From Caenorhabditis elegans (Eukaryota; Nematoda; Chromadorea; Rhabditida; Rhabditidae), in the NCBI RefSeq assembly GCF_000002985.6, contig NC_003284.9:2108001-2172000 (forward strand): 64,000 bases of DNA, given 5' to 3'. A program made the position numbers and the translations under genes. The stretch's first letter is position 1, and each line of letters opens with the position of its first letter. Under the pieces are notes generated by a model, which was not told the origin of the DNA, searched no databases, and saw only the letters and a list, made by a program, of their open reading frames with translations. Below are positions 1 through 10,893 of this stretch, piece after piece.

Positions 1-981
1 GCGCCCAAACTCTATTCAAATTAGCTTTCTCCGCCTGCGCTTAGGTCTCTCCCCGTAACAAGGGCGACTCATTCGCTTTCAGTTTCCATCTTTTTAGCTT
101 TCAACTTGATCAAACTAATTCCATGTGTTAGAATTCAATAATTTATTCGCTATTACACGCAACACAGTCCTTCACATATGCTGATAATATATTCTTGCAA
201 ACTTTTTTTTGTGACACTCCGCATAAATTTGTTATCACCAAGTTCAATGAAACCTATCATTTTTTTTCAATGCAATTCAAGTTTAAATTAAGTTTCTAAT
301 AGTGAGTTTTCACTTTTTCTGGGATTGCAAAATAGCAAAACACGAGAGGAACGCAGGAGAGGTGGTGTTGTGTCCACGTTGCACTGAGGCCGTGGCCGCG
401 AAGAGGGGGAATGCTAGGCCGTGCGCGGGATAACTGCGCAGTGTAGTTCCATGTTACTTGCTAGTACACTTTTCAAATCGAAGACTTATTGCTCATTGAA
501 GATTTTTAGTGTTTTTTTAATTTAGCGTTTTTCTTAGTTTTCATTTTTTGTTGTCGAAAATTAAATATTTTTGCACATTTGGCTGACCTGCAACAGCACC
601 TGTCATTTTACTTTTTACCAATCAAAAGCATTTACCGTGAGAGAAAATTGTTCTCAAAACATGTGCCTTCGTGAGCTCGAGAACGGAATACATTTGATAC
701 TCAGCGCTTTTCACAGCACTCTCACTGCATTATTCAAATTCCGTGTGGCCGATCCGATTTTTCTCTCATTCAGGCCTTGTGTGGCTGCCCGGTTACTTTT
801 ATTTATGTGCGTTAAAAATGGAGGGTTTTTTCATGCTCTTTTCGCCCCTTATTTTTTCCCTTTTCTTCTTCTTATTCTACGTTTCCTTCAACTAATCTTC
901 TTTTTTTGCGTTCTTGCACTCGCGCGTTTCATTTTCTTTAATGTAAGGAATTGATTCTGAACTATTTTTTCTTTTTCTCAG
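1..981 (+). promoter_or_regulatory. Upstream region of the SMSr gene, no gene recognised
   Basis: No conserved protein was recognised in either strand. Positions 340-450 are distinctly GC-rich (a run around gaggccgtggccgcgaagag) against AT-rich flanks, and pyrimidine-rich tracts precede the gene. A strong acceptor (tttttctcag, ending at 981) abuts the ATG at 982, so the mRNA is either trans-spliced there or joined to an unseen 5' UTR exon. The region is read as promoter by position only. Confidence 0.4.
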
Positions 982-3157
982 ATGCTGGATAACAGACCTA
1001 TACCGGCAGATCCAAACGAATGGCGTTGTGAAGATGTGGGAAATTGGCTGAAAAAAATTGGAATGGCAAAGTATGCAGATTTGATTGCAATGAAACATAA
1101 AGTGGGTTTTGGTTATTTTTTGTTGTTGTAAGAAACGAGCTGAAACTATTTATGCGACGCAATTATCGATTTTTTGCAGGTGGACGGCAAGTGTCTCCTC
1201 GCACTCACAGACACAGATTTAAAGGACCCTCCAGTCTCCATTAACTGTCTGGGTGACATCAAGAAAATCTTATTTGCAATCGAATTTTTGAGCCAGAAAG
1301 TAAGTGATATTGCAAGTCAATATGCTTTTTACAAACGACATATTTAGGTTGTGGAAATTGGAAACTCGGGAGTTCACCACCGTTCTACACCCAATGGGAA
1401 TGGACCGTCGTTGAAAAACAGCAAAGATGGACTGTTAGTCGAGTACAATGAGCAGAACCATTTGTCAATTTCCGGAGAGGATGTGTACACAACGACTCGC
1501 AGAGCAGAAATCGTGGAAGATGAGGAAACACTTTTGGATACGCTGGCCAAGTCGTCAGATGGCACATCAACAGTGCAACTGATATCCAGAGAGGAAATCA
1601 TTCGACAAGTCGAGAGACCCGACACATATTTCAAGTCGGTCGCCAAGCTGCTCATTGCGTTTGCCTACTCATCGCTTTCATTTCTGATGACGTCATTTGT
1701 CATGGTCCTCGTGCACGACAGAGTTCCAGGTTTGAAGACATTTATATTAATAAATATCAATTTATAAATAATACATTTCAGACACCAAAACATATCCTCC
1801 ACTTCCCGATATTGTTCTGGACAATGTCCCACACATTCCGTGGGCTTTCGACATGTGTGAGACGATTGGGCTAGTGCTTGCGGTTGTCTGGTTTACTGTG
1901 CTCTTTTTCCACAATCAGAGGTAACTAATAGTATTACAGTGATAATATTAATAATTATGTCCCATTTTCAGAGTAATTGTGGCTCGGAGAATGTTTTCGC
2001 TTCTCGGAACAGTTTTCCTGCTCCGTTGCTTCACCATGCTCATCACGTCTCTCTCGGTACCTGGGATTCATCTTCAATGCGAAGCCAGGGTATGAAGCAT
2101 GAAATCAATGACATTTTTTGACTAGTTTCTTGTAGATTATCTAAGAAATAGTTTTGTTTCTAAAATCAATTTAAAACAAATAATTTCCAGCCAAACACTA
2201 CAATGCAGGAAAAGCTACACAAAGCATTCCACATTTGGAGCAACCTTGGAATGTCACTTCACGGAGTTCGTAGTTGTGGAGACTACATGTTCAGTGGTCA
2301 CACTACAGTGATCACGATGATTTCTCATTTTATCACAGAATGTAGGTATTTTTTGAGTTTCGCTACCAATATTCCAAAAAAATGTGTAAGAGTTGATGAT
2401 TTTTAATTTTTCAAATAATTCTTCCAATTCGGGCACTTGCCGGAGAAAAATTGTTCTGATTTAAAAAATATCGTTCGAATATAATCATACTAGGTTGATT
2501 ACATGATTTTTATTTTAAAAGTTATTCCAAATTTCGCGACAGTTTAGCGATTTTAGTCCTACACAAATCAGTCCCAAAATCATTATTCAGAAAAGAAAAA
2601 TGTTTTTTTAAAATTCCAGATACCCCTGCAGATTGGACTGGCCTTCACACATTCACTTGGGTTCTCAATTGTTTTGCCATTTTCCTCATTCTTGCAGCCC
2701 ATGAGCACTATAGTATTGATGTTTTTATTGGTAACACTCTTATCGTAAAACGATAACTTATCAAACTTGATTTCAGCATTTTACATCAGCTCTCGCATGT
2801 TTTTGTATTACCACGCCTATGCCTACAACCACGCTGGTATCACTGCAACGGATTATAGGATGAGGACCTGGTTCCCGCTCGGGTGGTTCTTTGAATATGG
2901 ATCGCAAGGAAAAGTACGTAATATTGTAATAAATCTGCTATGAAATACTTAAATCGATATTTAAAAACTGATACAATTTTCAGGTTGAAAATGAGTTCAG
3001 TCTTCCAATCAACATCAGAATTCCTCGCCGTGTGTTCTTTGCTAAATCGGAGGAACCGAAGATAACTCCAAAGTCTGATAGTAGTCGGAAAAGGTCATCC
3101 GTGGTGGCTGCCAAGCAAAATGGGAATAGCAAAAATCATACCAAAAAGCACAATTAG
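982..3157 (+). CDS. SMSr: SAM-domain sphingomyelin synthase-related protein (SMSr/SAMD8 type)
   Basis: Nine exons with phase-consistent GT-AG introns: 982-1101, 1180-1299, 1348-1729, 1782-1920, 1972-2089, 2191-2341, 2620-2730, 2777-2913, 2984-3157 (483 aa). Residues about 10-78 form a SAM domain ([17 protein letters not shown] at its start). A charged linker follows, then several hydrophobic membrane segments. The two family signatures are intact: [10 protein letters not shown] with His330, and HEHYSID with His373 and Asp377. Their spacing (43 and 4 residues) is that of the catalytic triad of sphingomyelin synthases. SAM plus synthase domain defines the SMSr/SAMD8 branch, known in animals as an ER ceramide phosphoethanolamine synthase and ceramide sensor. 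The tail is lysine-rich. A poly(A) signal AATAAA lies at 3421-3426. Family assignment is firm; exact head-group specificity is inferred. Confidence 0.93.
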
Positions 3158-3777
3158 AAAAGCCTCGCCTAGTTTATTTTCTTGTTGAATTACGTTTTTC
3201 CCTTTTTCCCCATAATTCCTTTGACAATCTCGGGTTATTAGAATGTTTTGCTCTTTCTCACAAAAATCTTTACGGTTTATGGGTACTTCTTTCCACTCTC
3301 GCTTCATTTTTTTGTTACAAATCATCACACCCCCCATATTCAAATTGCTCCATCCCGGCTGATCTTTATCGATTAATCATCATCCAAGACCACTTTGTTT
3401 TATGCACATTTTATTTAGTCAATAAATTATGGATTGCACTCAAATTACAAATAAACCAATTTCAGACGCGATGGGTATTATGTTAGGTGTATGAAATGTT
3501 AGGAAAAAAAAAACGAAAGACGACTTGCAAATAAAGATCACAGAAAGCGCTTACAACAAATATATCATTTGCAGGTTATTGAACTGTAGATAGGGGGTTT
3601 TGAGAAGAGGGGCGGGGGGCAAATTGTCAGATACATAAAATGGTGGATGCTTCTCTAATAGCACACGTTAATAAACAAATATAATAGGTATTTAAAAAAT
3701 TCAAATAAATTATTGAATAAATACGAGATTTTTGAGTAAATATATATTAATTGACAAGTGTGTTCCAATAGTGAGAT
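3158..3777. other. Convergent 3' region between SMSr and rml-2
   Basis: This spacer holds the SMSr 3' UTR (AATAAA at 3421) and the rml-2 3' UTR coming from the other strand. The two genes converge. A G-rich patch occurs at 3592-3620. No further gene is seen. Confidence 0.6.
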
Positions 3778-5084
3778 TTAACCCTGGAGACGAGCTGTCG
3801 CCACGTGCAACTTCACGTAATAGTCGATCGTTTTCATGAGTCCTTCGCTGAATGGAGTTGTGCATTGCCATCCCATTGCATTGCGAATTTTCGAGAAGTC
3901 GATGTAATAACGGCGATCGTGGTATGGTCTATCTGGGATCGGAGCAAACGTTGGAGCCGTTGGCTCTCTGTAATTGTTTCGTTGTTTTTTTTTGTTTAAA
4001 GTATTTTCAAAATCGTTTTGAAAAAATTACACTCACCTGTTCAAAAGTTTGCTCACTGTGAAATGAATCATCTTCGTAAGTTCAATATTTGTCATCTCAA
4101 AGTCAGTTCCAATATTGTAAATTTCTCCTAGTGTTCCTTCAAGTGCTACTCTTGTAATAGCCTCCGAGCAGTCTTCCACATACATCCAACTTCTAGTATG
4201 AAGACCGTCTCCCATAAGTGGGTAGGGTTTTCCATCCAAAGCGAGCTTGGTGAACTTTGGGATGAGCTTGGTATGGATTTGGCGTGGCCCATAGACGTTG
4301 TTCATGCGCACCATCACGTATGGAAGTTTGTAGGAGTGCTGAAAATACATATATGAATAGTTGAAGGAATCTACTATAATTACCCAATAGGATCTAATAA
4401 CCATCTCACAAGCAGCCTTGCTAGCGGCATATGGATTTGTTGGATTTGGTAGAGATGCGGACTCTGACTTTGGAGTGGTATCTTCAAAAGAGTCTCCGTA
4501 AACTTCATCTGAAAAATTAAAAGTTAAGAATGAAAACGGAAGCCATGAAAATTCCAAACTTTACCTGTACTGATATGGACAAGCTTTTTGACACCCTTGT
4601 ATGGGCTGTTGACGATGCTCTCAAGAAGAGTAGTAGTAGAAATAATGTTGTCTTGAATCGTACCGATTCTGTCGCTGTAGGATTCGTCGACGTGGGTGAT
4701 GGCGGCAAAGTGAATCACCATATCGACCTGAAATCATGCATTTTCACATTTTGTCGGCACACCAGCACTCGAATCTAGGCTTTACCTCATTCTCTTGAAG
4801 AGTTTTGATCAAAGTTGGTTGATCCTCAAGTGCAGCCTCGACGAATTTGTATCTCGGCGACTCTCTAATCTCCTTCTCCACGTGCAGCGGAGAAGCTCCA
4901 AAAGCCAATTTATCGTAGTTAATGAATCTGAAGTACAATTATTATACATACTCGAGAGATTTCGAGTGTTGTGTTACTTTGTGTTTTTCCATTTATTGAA
5001 GGTAAAGTTTATGTAGTTGGACCCAATGAATCCACAGCCGCCAGTTATCAGAACGCATGTTGGTTCTTCCCACGCGGAACCCAT
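3778..5084 (-). CDS. rml-2: dTDP-glucose 4,6-dehydratase (RmlB/TGDS family)
   Basis: Six exons on the minus strand: 5084-4978, 4927-4786, 4727-4565, 4508-4384, 4338-4037, 3967-3778; all junction phases agree and give 342 aa. It is an extended short-chain dehydrogenase. The NAD-binding motif GGCGFIGS lies at residues 15-22, the HISTDEVYG motif at about 134-142, and the catalytic Tyr164-x3-Lys168 in PYAASKAACE. MNNVYGPRQ and RSWMYVEDC are further family blocks. The enzyme converts dTDP-glucose to dTDP-4-keto-6-deoxyglucose. In C. elegans the RML pathway makes dTDP-rhamnose and is linked to cuticle formation. The ATG follows a good acceptor (ctctcttcag at about 5100), which suggests trans-splicing. 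Length is normal and no defect is seen. The symbol is given from remembered C. elegans orthology. Confidence 0.94.
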
Positions 5085-5099
5085 CTCTTTTTGGCGGCG

Positions 5100-6727
5100 G
5101 ATCTGAAGAGAGGGCGTCAGTGGCAAGTACTCAACGAATAGGAGCGTGTACGGAGAATGCGAAAATACCAATGACTAGTGGGAATAATATGATTGTATAT
5201 GTTATGACGACAAATGCAGCAGATTTTCGTCGACCCGACGCACAAGAACAGAGACTTAGAGTAAATAGGAACTTGTTTTCAGATAAAGACAGTAAGAATG
5301 GTCTTGAGATATAAATCGCATCGAGTTGCAATTTAATTTGGAATCGGAATGCGATGAGATGAAAAACTTAGGGGATCGAAAATATTTAAGTTGCTGATTT
5401 AAAGGTAAGCTTTAAAATAAATCGTTTTGAAACGTTCAAAATCAAAAATAAATTTTAAAAGATTCAATTTGAAAAAAAAACGTCATTCACTAATAACTCA
5501 ACTGAAATAATGTTGTACACATATTTCCCGGTGAGAGGCACAACGCAATAAATGAGAACGACGATCAAAAGTGAATGATGGCATATCATAAGTTAGGAGG
5601 CGAAGTCCCTACGAGAACTGGATTCTAGATGTCTAGCTAGCGGGTTCATTGGCGGCGATGGATATCATATCCACAAAAGTGGATTCGACATTATCACTTG
5701 CCGAAACGTTTTTTTTCTAGATGAAGACGCAAATAATCAAGTTTTTGCCACTTGATACTTAGATTGCATTTGGAGATTATTCAACCGCAAGCCTGGGTTC
5801 GAAAAAAACATACAAGGGATGTAGAGAATTTTGAAATTTATAATTAGTTATGTAAAATAAAAATAATGTGAATAATCAAAAATTATGCTAGGCAAAGTAT
5901 ATCCCCTTGAACACTTGTTGCCAGAATATTAAACGTCGATTTTGAATCAGTTGTCATTTAAAAAAAACTTTTAAAAAGTTTAAAAATCAATAAGTTTTTG
6001 TACAAGACGGACGGGAGGAAATACAAGAATCGACGCCACAGTGGGTAATAAAAAGAGGTCTTCTAAAGGTAATCAATTCAAGATACAGGTCAGAACTTTC
6101 ACCGGCTTTGCCTGACGAAGAGTCAAATGTCTAAACGTCTGCACACCCTACTGCACGAAAGTGTTATATTTAAACAATATTGTCACAGAAATCTAGATGC
6201 TTAAAATATATCTTAAAGTGCAATCAAAAGTATCGAAAGTTCAGAAAAAGCTGATTCTCGGCAAGATTTCATCTGTAGAGGGCCCCCCGAAGACGTTAAA
6301 GCAACAAAAATGATGAAAACAAAATGTCCGTGCAGTCTTTTATACGGGGAGACCTGGTTTAGATTGCCATCATCCCTGGCATACACTCCTTTTGTCTTTC
6401 CATCCTTCATCTCTTATCAAAAGTGAAATGCCAATCCAGATTTTTGCGTACACAACGAAATAAGGACATTCAAATGTAGATGTCTCAAGTCACTTTGTTG
6501 CAATTCCTATTTTCCATCATTTCGTTGAGAAAAGGAAAATGCTAAAATGTTCTAGATCTTTAATTATTTCATAGTTGTTATTGCAATAGTAAGTTGTTAG
6601 TTGAGATCGATGAAAGTATAAAATAAAACTTTTTTGAAGTAGTAACTTGACATAAGAAATAATAACTAAAATAACTTAAAATTTCCAAATAGTTTCAAAT
6701 AGTAACAAAAATATGTGTGGCGACAGA
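5100..6727. other. Spacer upstream of rml-2, no gene recognised
   Basis: AT-rich sequence between the rml-2 start and the swip-10 stop. A minus-strand reading frame at 5131-5331 has a hydrophobic stretch but no splice link or recognisable homology. The rml-2 promoter is expected in the part nearest 5100. Confidence 0.4.
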
Positions 6728-9700
6728 TTAACATTTCAAAGCTTTCTTAACATTAGTTGTAACTTGGAACATGCTGCCGTGGCCGGGAACGATCCAATCC
6801 ACTATGCAACCATAGCGCCTTCTAGAGTCTCTTTGCGCAATAACATCCGCTGATAATGGTTGCCACATCATTGGATGGTCGATGTCTTCCTCTCTCATGA
6901 ACAAATCTCCTGGAATAGAACGTTATTTCTAAGATAGTATGCGTCTTACAAGCCTGATACAAGTACGTCGCCACGCCTCTTCACGCCCCGAACAACAACT
7001 CCGATATCGTCGGATGTGTGTCCGCGACATTTGACTAGCATCACATTTTCAGAGAGGTTCATCGTATCGTTCTGGGAAAAACTCGGGACTACAAAATTAC
7101 GCGGAATTTACAAGAACTCACTTCAAAAAGTGCAGTCAGGTTGAACTTTGTCCTTTGATGAGAGTACCATCCGTGATAATGAAGAGCATCGGGAAAGTCG
7201 TGCACACCTCCAACATGATCTGGGTGCCCATGGGTACTCACAACAATGTCCACATCCGCAGGGCTCAAACCATGCATTTCTAATGCTGAAATTAAAAAAA
7301 AAAACAATCAAAATTAAATGATCACGTGATATACATTTGATAAGTTCCGTTCTCGCATTGATATTAGTACCAAGCCCGGTGTCAACAAGAATACTTTTAT
7401 CTCCATCCTTGACCAATGTGATCGATGCGATAAATGTGTATTGCCCATCAATAGTTTGTTCGGCAGAACCCTAAATTTTCTTGGTTTTTTTAAAATTGTA
7501 GTCAGATTCCCAAGGTTTACATTTCTCAAAACGTGAACTTCGGGCTGTTTTTCCAATTTTGTGCCCTCCAGTTGTTTGAGAATTTTTGTCAGTTCTGTGC
7601 TCAACTCCTTCATTCTAGTCTCGTATACTTCCTGCGATTTTGGAGCGTTATCTGAAATATTTGCCATAGAGAAAGTAAACTAACTAAATAATGGTCATCC
7701 TACATGAAATCTTCACCAGTTGTCTGTACCTTTACAATAAAATTGTGTTGTTCGGTAAAAAGTTACTATATCGAAATGATTTTTTCGCAGCACCTGAGCT
7801 GTGTGGTAAATGTACAAAAGTGCCTTATTCAATATAATCGTCCAACTATTTAGTTTTAAAATTGATATAGAAATAAAGAAAAGGTCCTTTTCATTTTAAA
7901 ATAATATTGTATTTCGTTGAAAAAATTGAAAAAAAAATGAACAAATAGGGTTTAAAGTTTTCCGGTAAAGAGCAGTTTTCAGGCACTATGTAAGGTTTTT
8001 TTTCAATTTTTTTCATCAAAATAAAATACTATTTTCAGATGGAACGACCTTTTTTCTACATTTTCATACCAATTTCACATAGATCGAAGAAGTTTGAAAA
8101 TCATTTTCTAAAATATTCGCCGAAGAGCTCTAATATACACCGTGCAACATATAAAATGAATTTCAAATGCAATTTCTTGCATTATAAGAGTCAAAATCAA
8201 TTTGTATTTTAATTATTGTTAAAAAAATGTGTAGTAAAAATAATTAAATGATTAAAATAATTGAAAATCTATCCAATGTAGTGTTGTTTAAATTTTACAT
8301 GCCTTAGTAAGTCAGGTCAATAATCCATGTATCATTCCTAAAAACACTAGCATCTAGTTCTAATCAAAAATTCGTCCTAGTCACTTAGGATTAGCTCAAG
8401 ATCCGATCATTGGCAATATCTGTTTCATTGATTTGTGCTTTACGCAACATATCGAATTATAAATCTTCAATGATCGCTAAATGTGACGTACATGTTCACA
8501 TCACCTCTGCGCAAGACAATCGCATGATTCTTGCTTCATATAAAAACGAGTCTACACATTCTTTTTTACGTTAGCCTCTTTCTTTCGCCTGATCTCCCCT
8601 CTCCCCTCTCTTTGTCTTTCTCTTTACGTCAACGTACATCCACGAGATGCGCCGTCTTGAAAGAGAGCAAGTTTTCGTGAATAGGCGCGACTTCACTCGA
8701 AGAACTTCTGGTTTGAATGGAAGCGACTGTGGGGAAAAATGCGGATGCGTCGTGGAAAACCGGCGGACGATCTTTTCTCGTGTTTCTTTTCCACTCTCCG
8801 TCCCCTTCTCTTTGTCCGTTTCCAATGGATCTCCTTGTCCCCTCCGCCAAGAAAGACTATCCCATACATCTCAACAACGGTCGTGTATGCCGTCGTTGCA
8901 TTGTCTTGGCCGGAGTATTCGTGAAAAGTGAAATGCCTCAGAATATGTATAAGCAAGAATAAAGTCTACTAGAGGACACAAATAATTGATTTGAGATTGA
9001 TATCAAGAAAAGATAAAATCTATTGAGTTTTAAATTCTCTAGCTTAATTAATTAAAGGAAGATAACGCAGGAATCTTTTGTAACAAATTTTTGATTTTCC
9101 TGATTTTTATGATTTTATAGAACAGATAAATTCTCTTCAGGTTCAACTTACTTTTACTGGGCTTCTGCTTTTTTGAAACTGTTTTCTCTTCACTAGTAAA
9201 TCGCTGCATTGGTTTCCATTTGTTAGAATTGTTCTGTAAACTGTTCTCTTTAATAGCGATGAGATCAAAACTCAATTCAAAAATTGGATTGTTCTAGTGC
9301 ATAATGGTAGCACTGAATCATGACTATCAAACTTTGAATAAAAAACTGAGCTCCAAACATTGTTAAAACATACCGAATTAGTATCAAACGTTACGTCTTG
9401 TCCATCTTTAGAAGCAGTGATTATTTGGTCAGGAAGAGCATTATATGTTTTCATGCTTATATGCTCCTTTTGTCTTCGTTTCTCACTTCCCAAAACCTCG
9501 CCAGATTTCTTTTTGCTTTTTGCATTGTTCTGTAAAGCTTGATCGCCATTCTTCTTGTGTGATCTTCGATCAATAAACATCTGAAAAAAAATTTATTAAA
9601 CTTGATTATCACTTTCATCTTACCTGTATCATACTTGCAAGTTGCTCATAGTCTTCAACAGATGGCTTATCTTCGACGAGTTGCGGCGGTTTTGGAGGAG

Positions 9701-10155
9701 GTTTGGGTTTTCTTTTGGACGCAGGAGTAATTATTTGAGTTATAGGTTGTGGTGGAGTTAAGGGTATTGGGAACATTTCCGCCTTCTTATTACTTGGTGC
9801 CTGTTAAGAAGGTTTTATTTTAACTTTCAACAATTTTTACCTACAGCAAACATTCCCCCTTGACTTATCATTGGACTTGAGAAATCGATAAGTTCAAAGT
9901 CCTGATCGGGTTCTTTAAAGTCTGGGCCATCTTCTAAGTCTAAGGGGATTCTCTCAACAATTGGACGTCCTCGACCGCGAACAAAATCTCGGAGAACTTT
10001 TAGATCCCATTCATCTAACTGCTTTATATCCTGCTTGGAGATTACTAAAAAAGAAACTATGAAAAACAGACTTTAAAATCTGGTAACATACTGTAGTCTG
10101 TGGCACTAGAAAAATGTAAGACAAAATTGATAGCGATTAGAAAATGAAAAAGCAT
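6728..10155 (-). CDS. swip-10: Metallo-beta-lactamase-fold protein, MBLAC1 family, with long N-terminal extension
   Basis: Ten exons on the minus strand: 10155-10092, 10044-9845, 9800-9624, 9580-9374, 9233-9152, 7651-7521, 7470-7335, 7285-7122, 7071-6954, 6909-6728. They give 486 aa with all phases matching. The N-terminus is a signal-like hydrophobic segment (MLFHFLIAINFVLHFSSA). A low-complexity acidic, then proline- and lysine-rich region of about 220 residues follows. The C-terminal half is the metallo-beta-lactamase domain: THGHPDHVGG with His351, His353, Asp355 and His356; His405 in CRGHTSDD; Asp428 in SGDLF; His470 in VPGHG. The metal-binding set is complete. In worms SWIP-10 acts in glia and limits dopamine-neuron excitability; human MBLAC1 is its relative. 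Exon 5 to exon 6 spans a 1.5-kb intron. The intron after 6954 starts with GC. An alternative shorter start at 7667 is possible, since an ATG precedes the exon-6 acceptor in frame. Confidence 0.86.
7652..9151 (-). other. Large intron of swip-10 (1.5 kb)
   Basis: The intron runs from the GTAAGT donor after 9152 to the ATATTTCAG acceptor before 7651. Exon 5 ends in phase 1 and exon 6 begins in phase 1, so the two halves belong to one message. A pyrimidine-rich and GC-richer patch at 8560-8930 could be an internal promoter for a short isoform starting at 7667; this is inference. Confidence 0.7.
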
Positions 10156-10893
10156 TTCATCTCATAATTAATTTGGTTCACAACAAACTGTTCAAAACAA
10201 AATTAAATTTAATCAATTGGTGAGAGAACGAGTGTTTTCCGTTTTCCCTCATCGAATGACCTCGTTTGATCGGTCGAGACATACTTTTGTCAAGAACATA
10301 CACACAAACTGGCCGGTGAAGAATACTTGACTACAAATCAAAAGTATGATCACTTTGATTTTTTCAAAATATCTTTATTTTTCAGAATAATCTTCACATT
10401 TTTGAAAACGGATAATATAGAAAAATGGGAATATTGAAGGAATCATGAAAGTATGAGATGGCGTAAAAAATAAACAATGTTACAGACTCAACTATTGATA
10501 ATGACTTCTGGGAAACAATTTAATTGTTATCTATCTGATTAAAATGCAAGATACTCCCAGTTTACAGAAAGGAAAATAGGAGGAGTAAGAAAATTAGACA
10601 CTTATGTAGCTGTCACAAAATGTTTTCAAATTTTAAAAGAATAACGTGAACTATTTAGGCATAGTTATAACTATTTCTAAAGCCAAATAAAATTAAAACT
10701 AAATCCGCTGAAAACATTTGGGGTGCATCTACTACACAAGTACCGAAAAAATCAAAGAAAAAAGTAAAAATAAAAATGATTTCAGACATAGACTCCGCAT
10801 GGTTAAACACAAAAATGGGTGTTTTCTAGATGAGATTTTTGATTTTATGGTGCACTCATCAGGTAATTCCTTTCTGAGATCGTGACAGTTGAA
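10156..10893. other. Spacer between swip-10 start and gpa-5 stop
   Basis: AT-rich DNA with no recognisable gene. It should hold the swip-10 promoter and the gpa-5 3' UTR. The 740-bp gap and absence of a compact intercistronic spacing argue against an operon. Confidence 0.5.

Noticed and set aside
571..954. A 127-codon plus-strand frame upstream of SMSr
   Set aside because: Phe/Leu-rich from T-rich promoter sequence and no splice connection to the SMSr start.
5131..5331. A minus-strand 66-codon frame with a membrane-like stretch upstream of rml-2
   Set aside because: No link in phase to the rml-2 first exon, which has its own acceptor and ATG.
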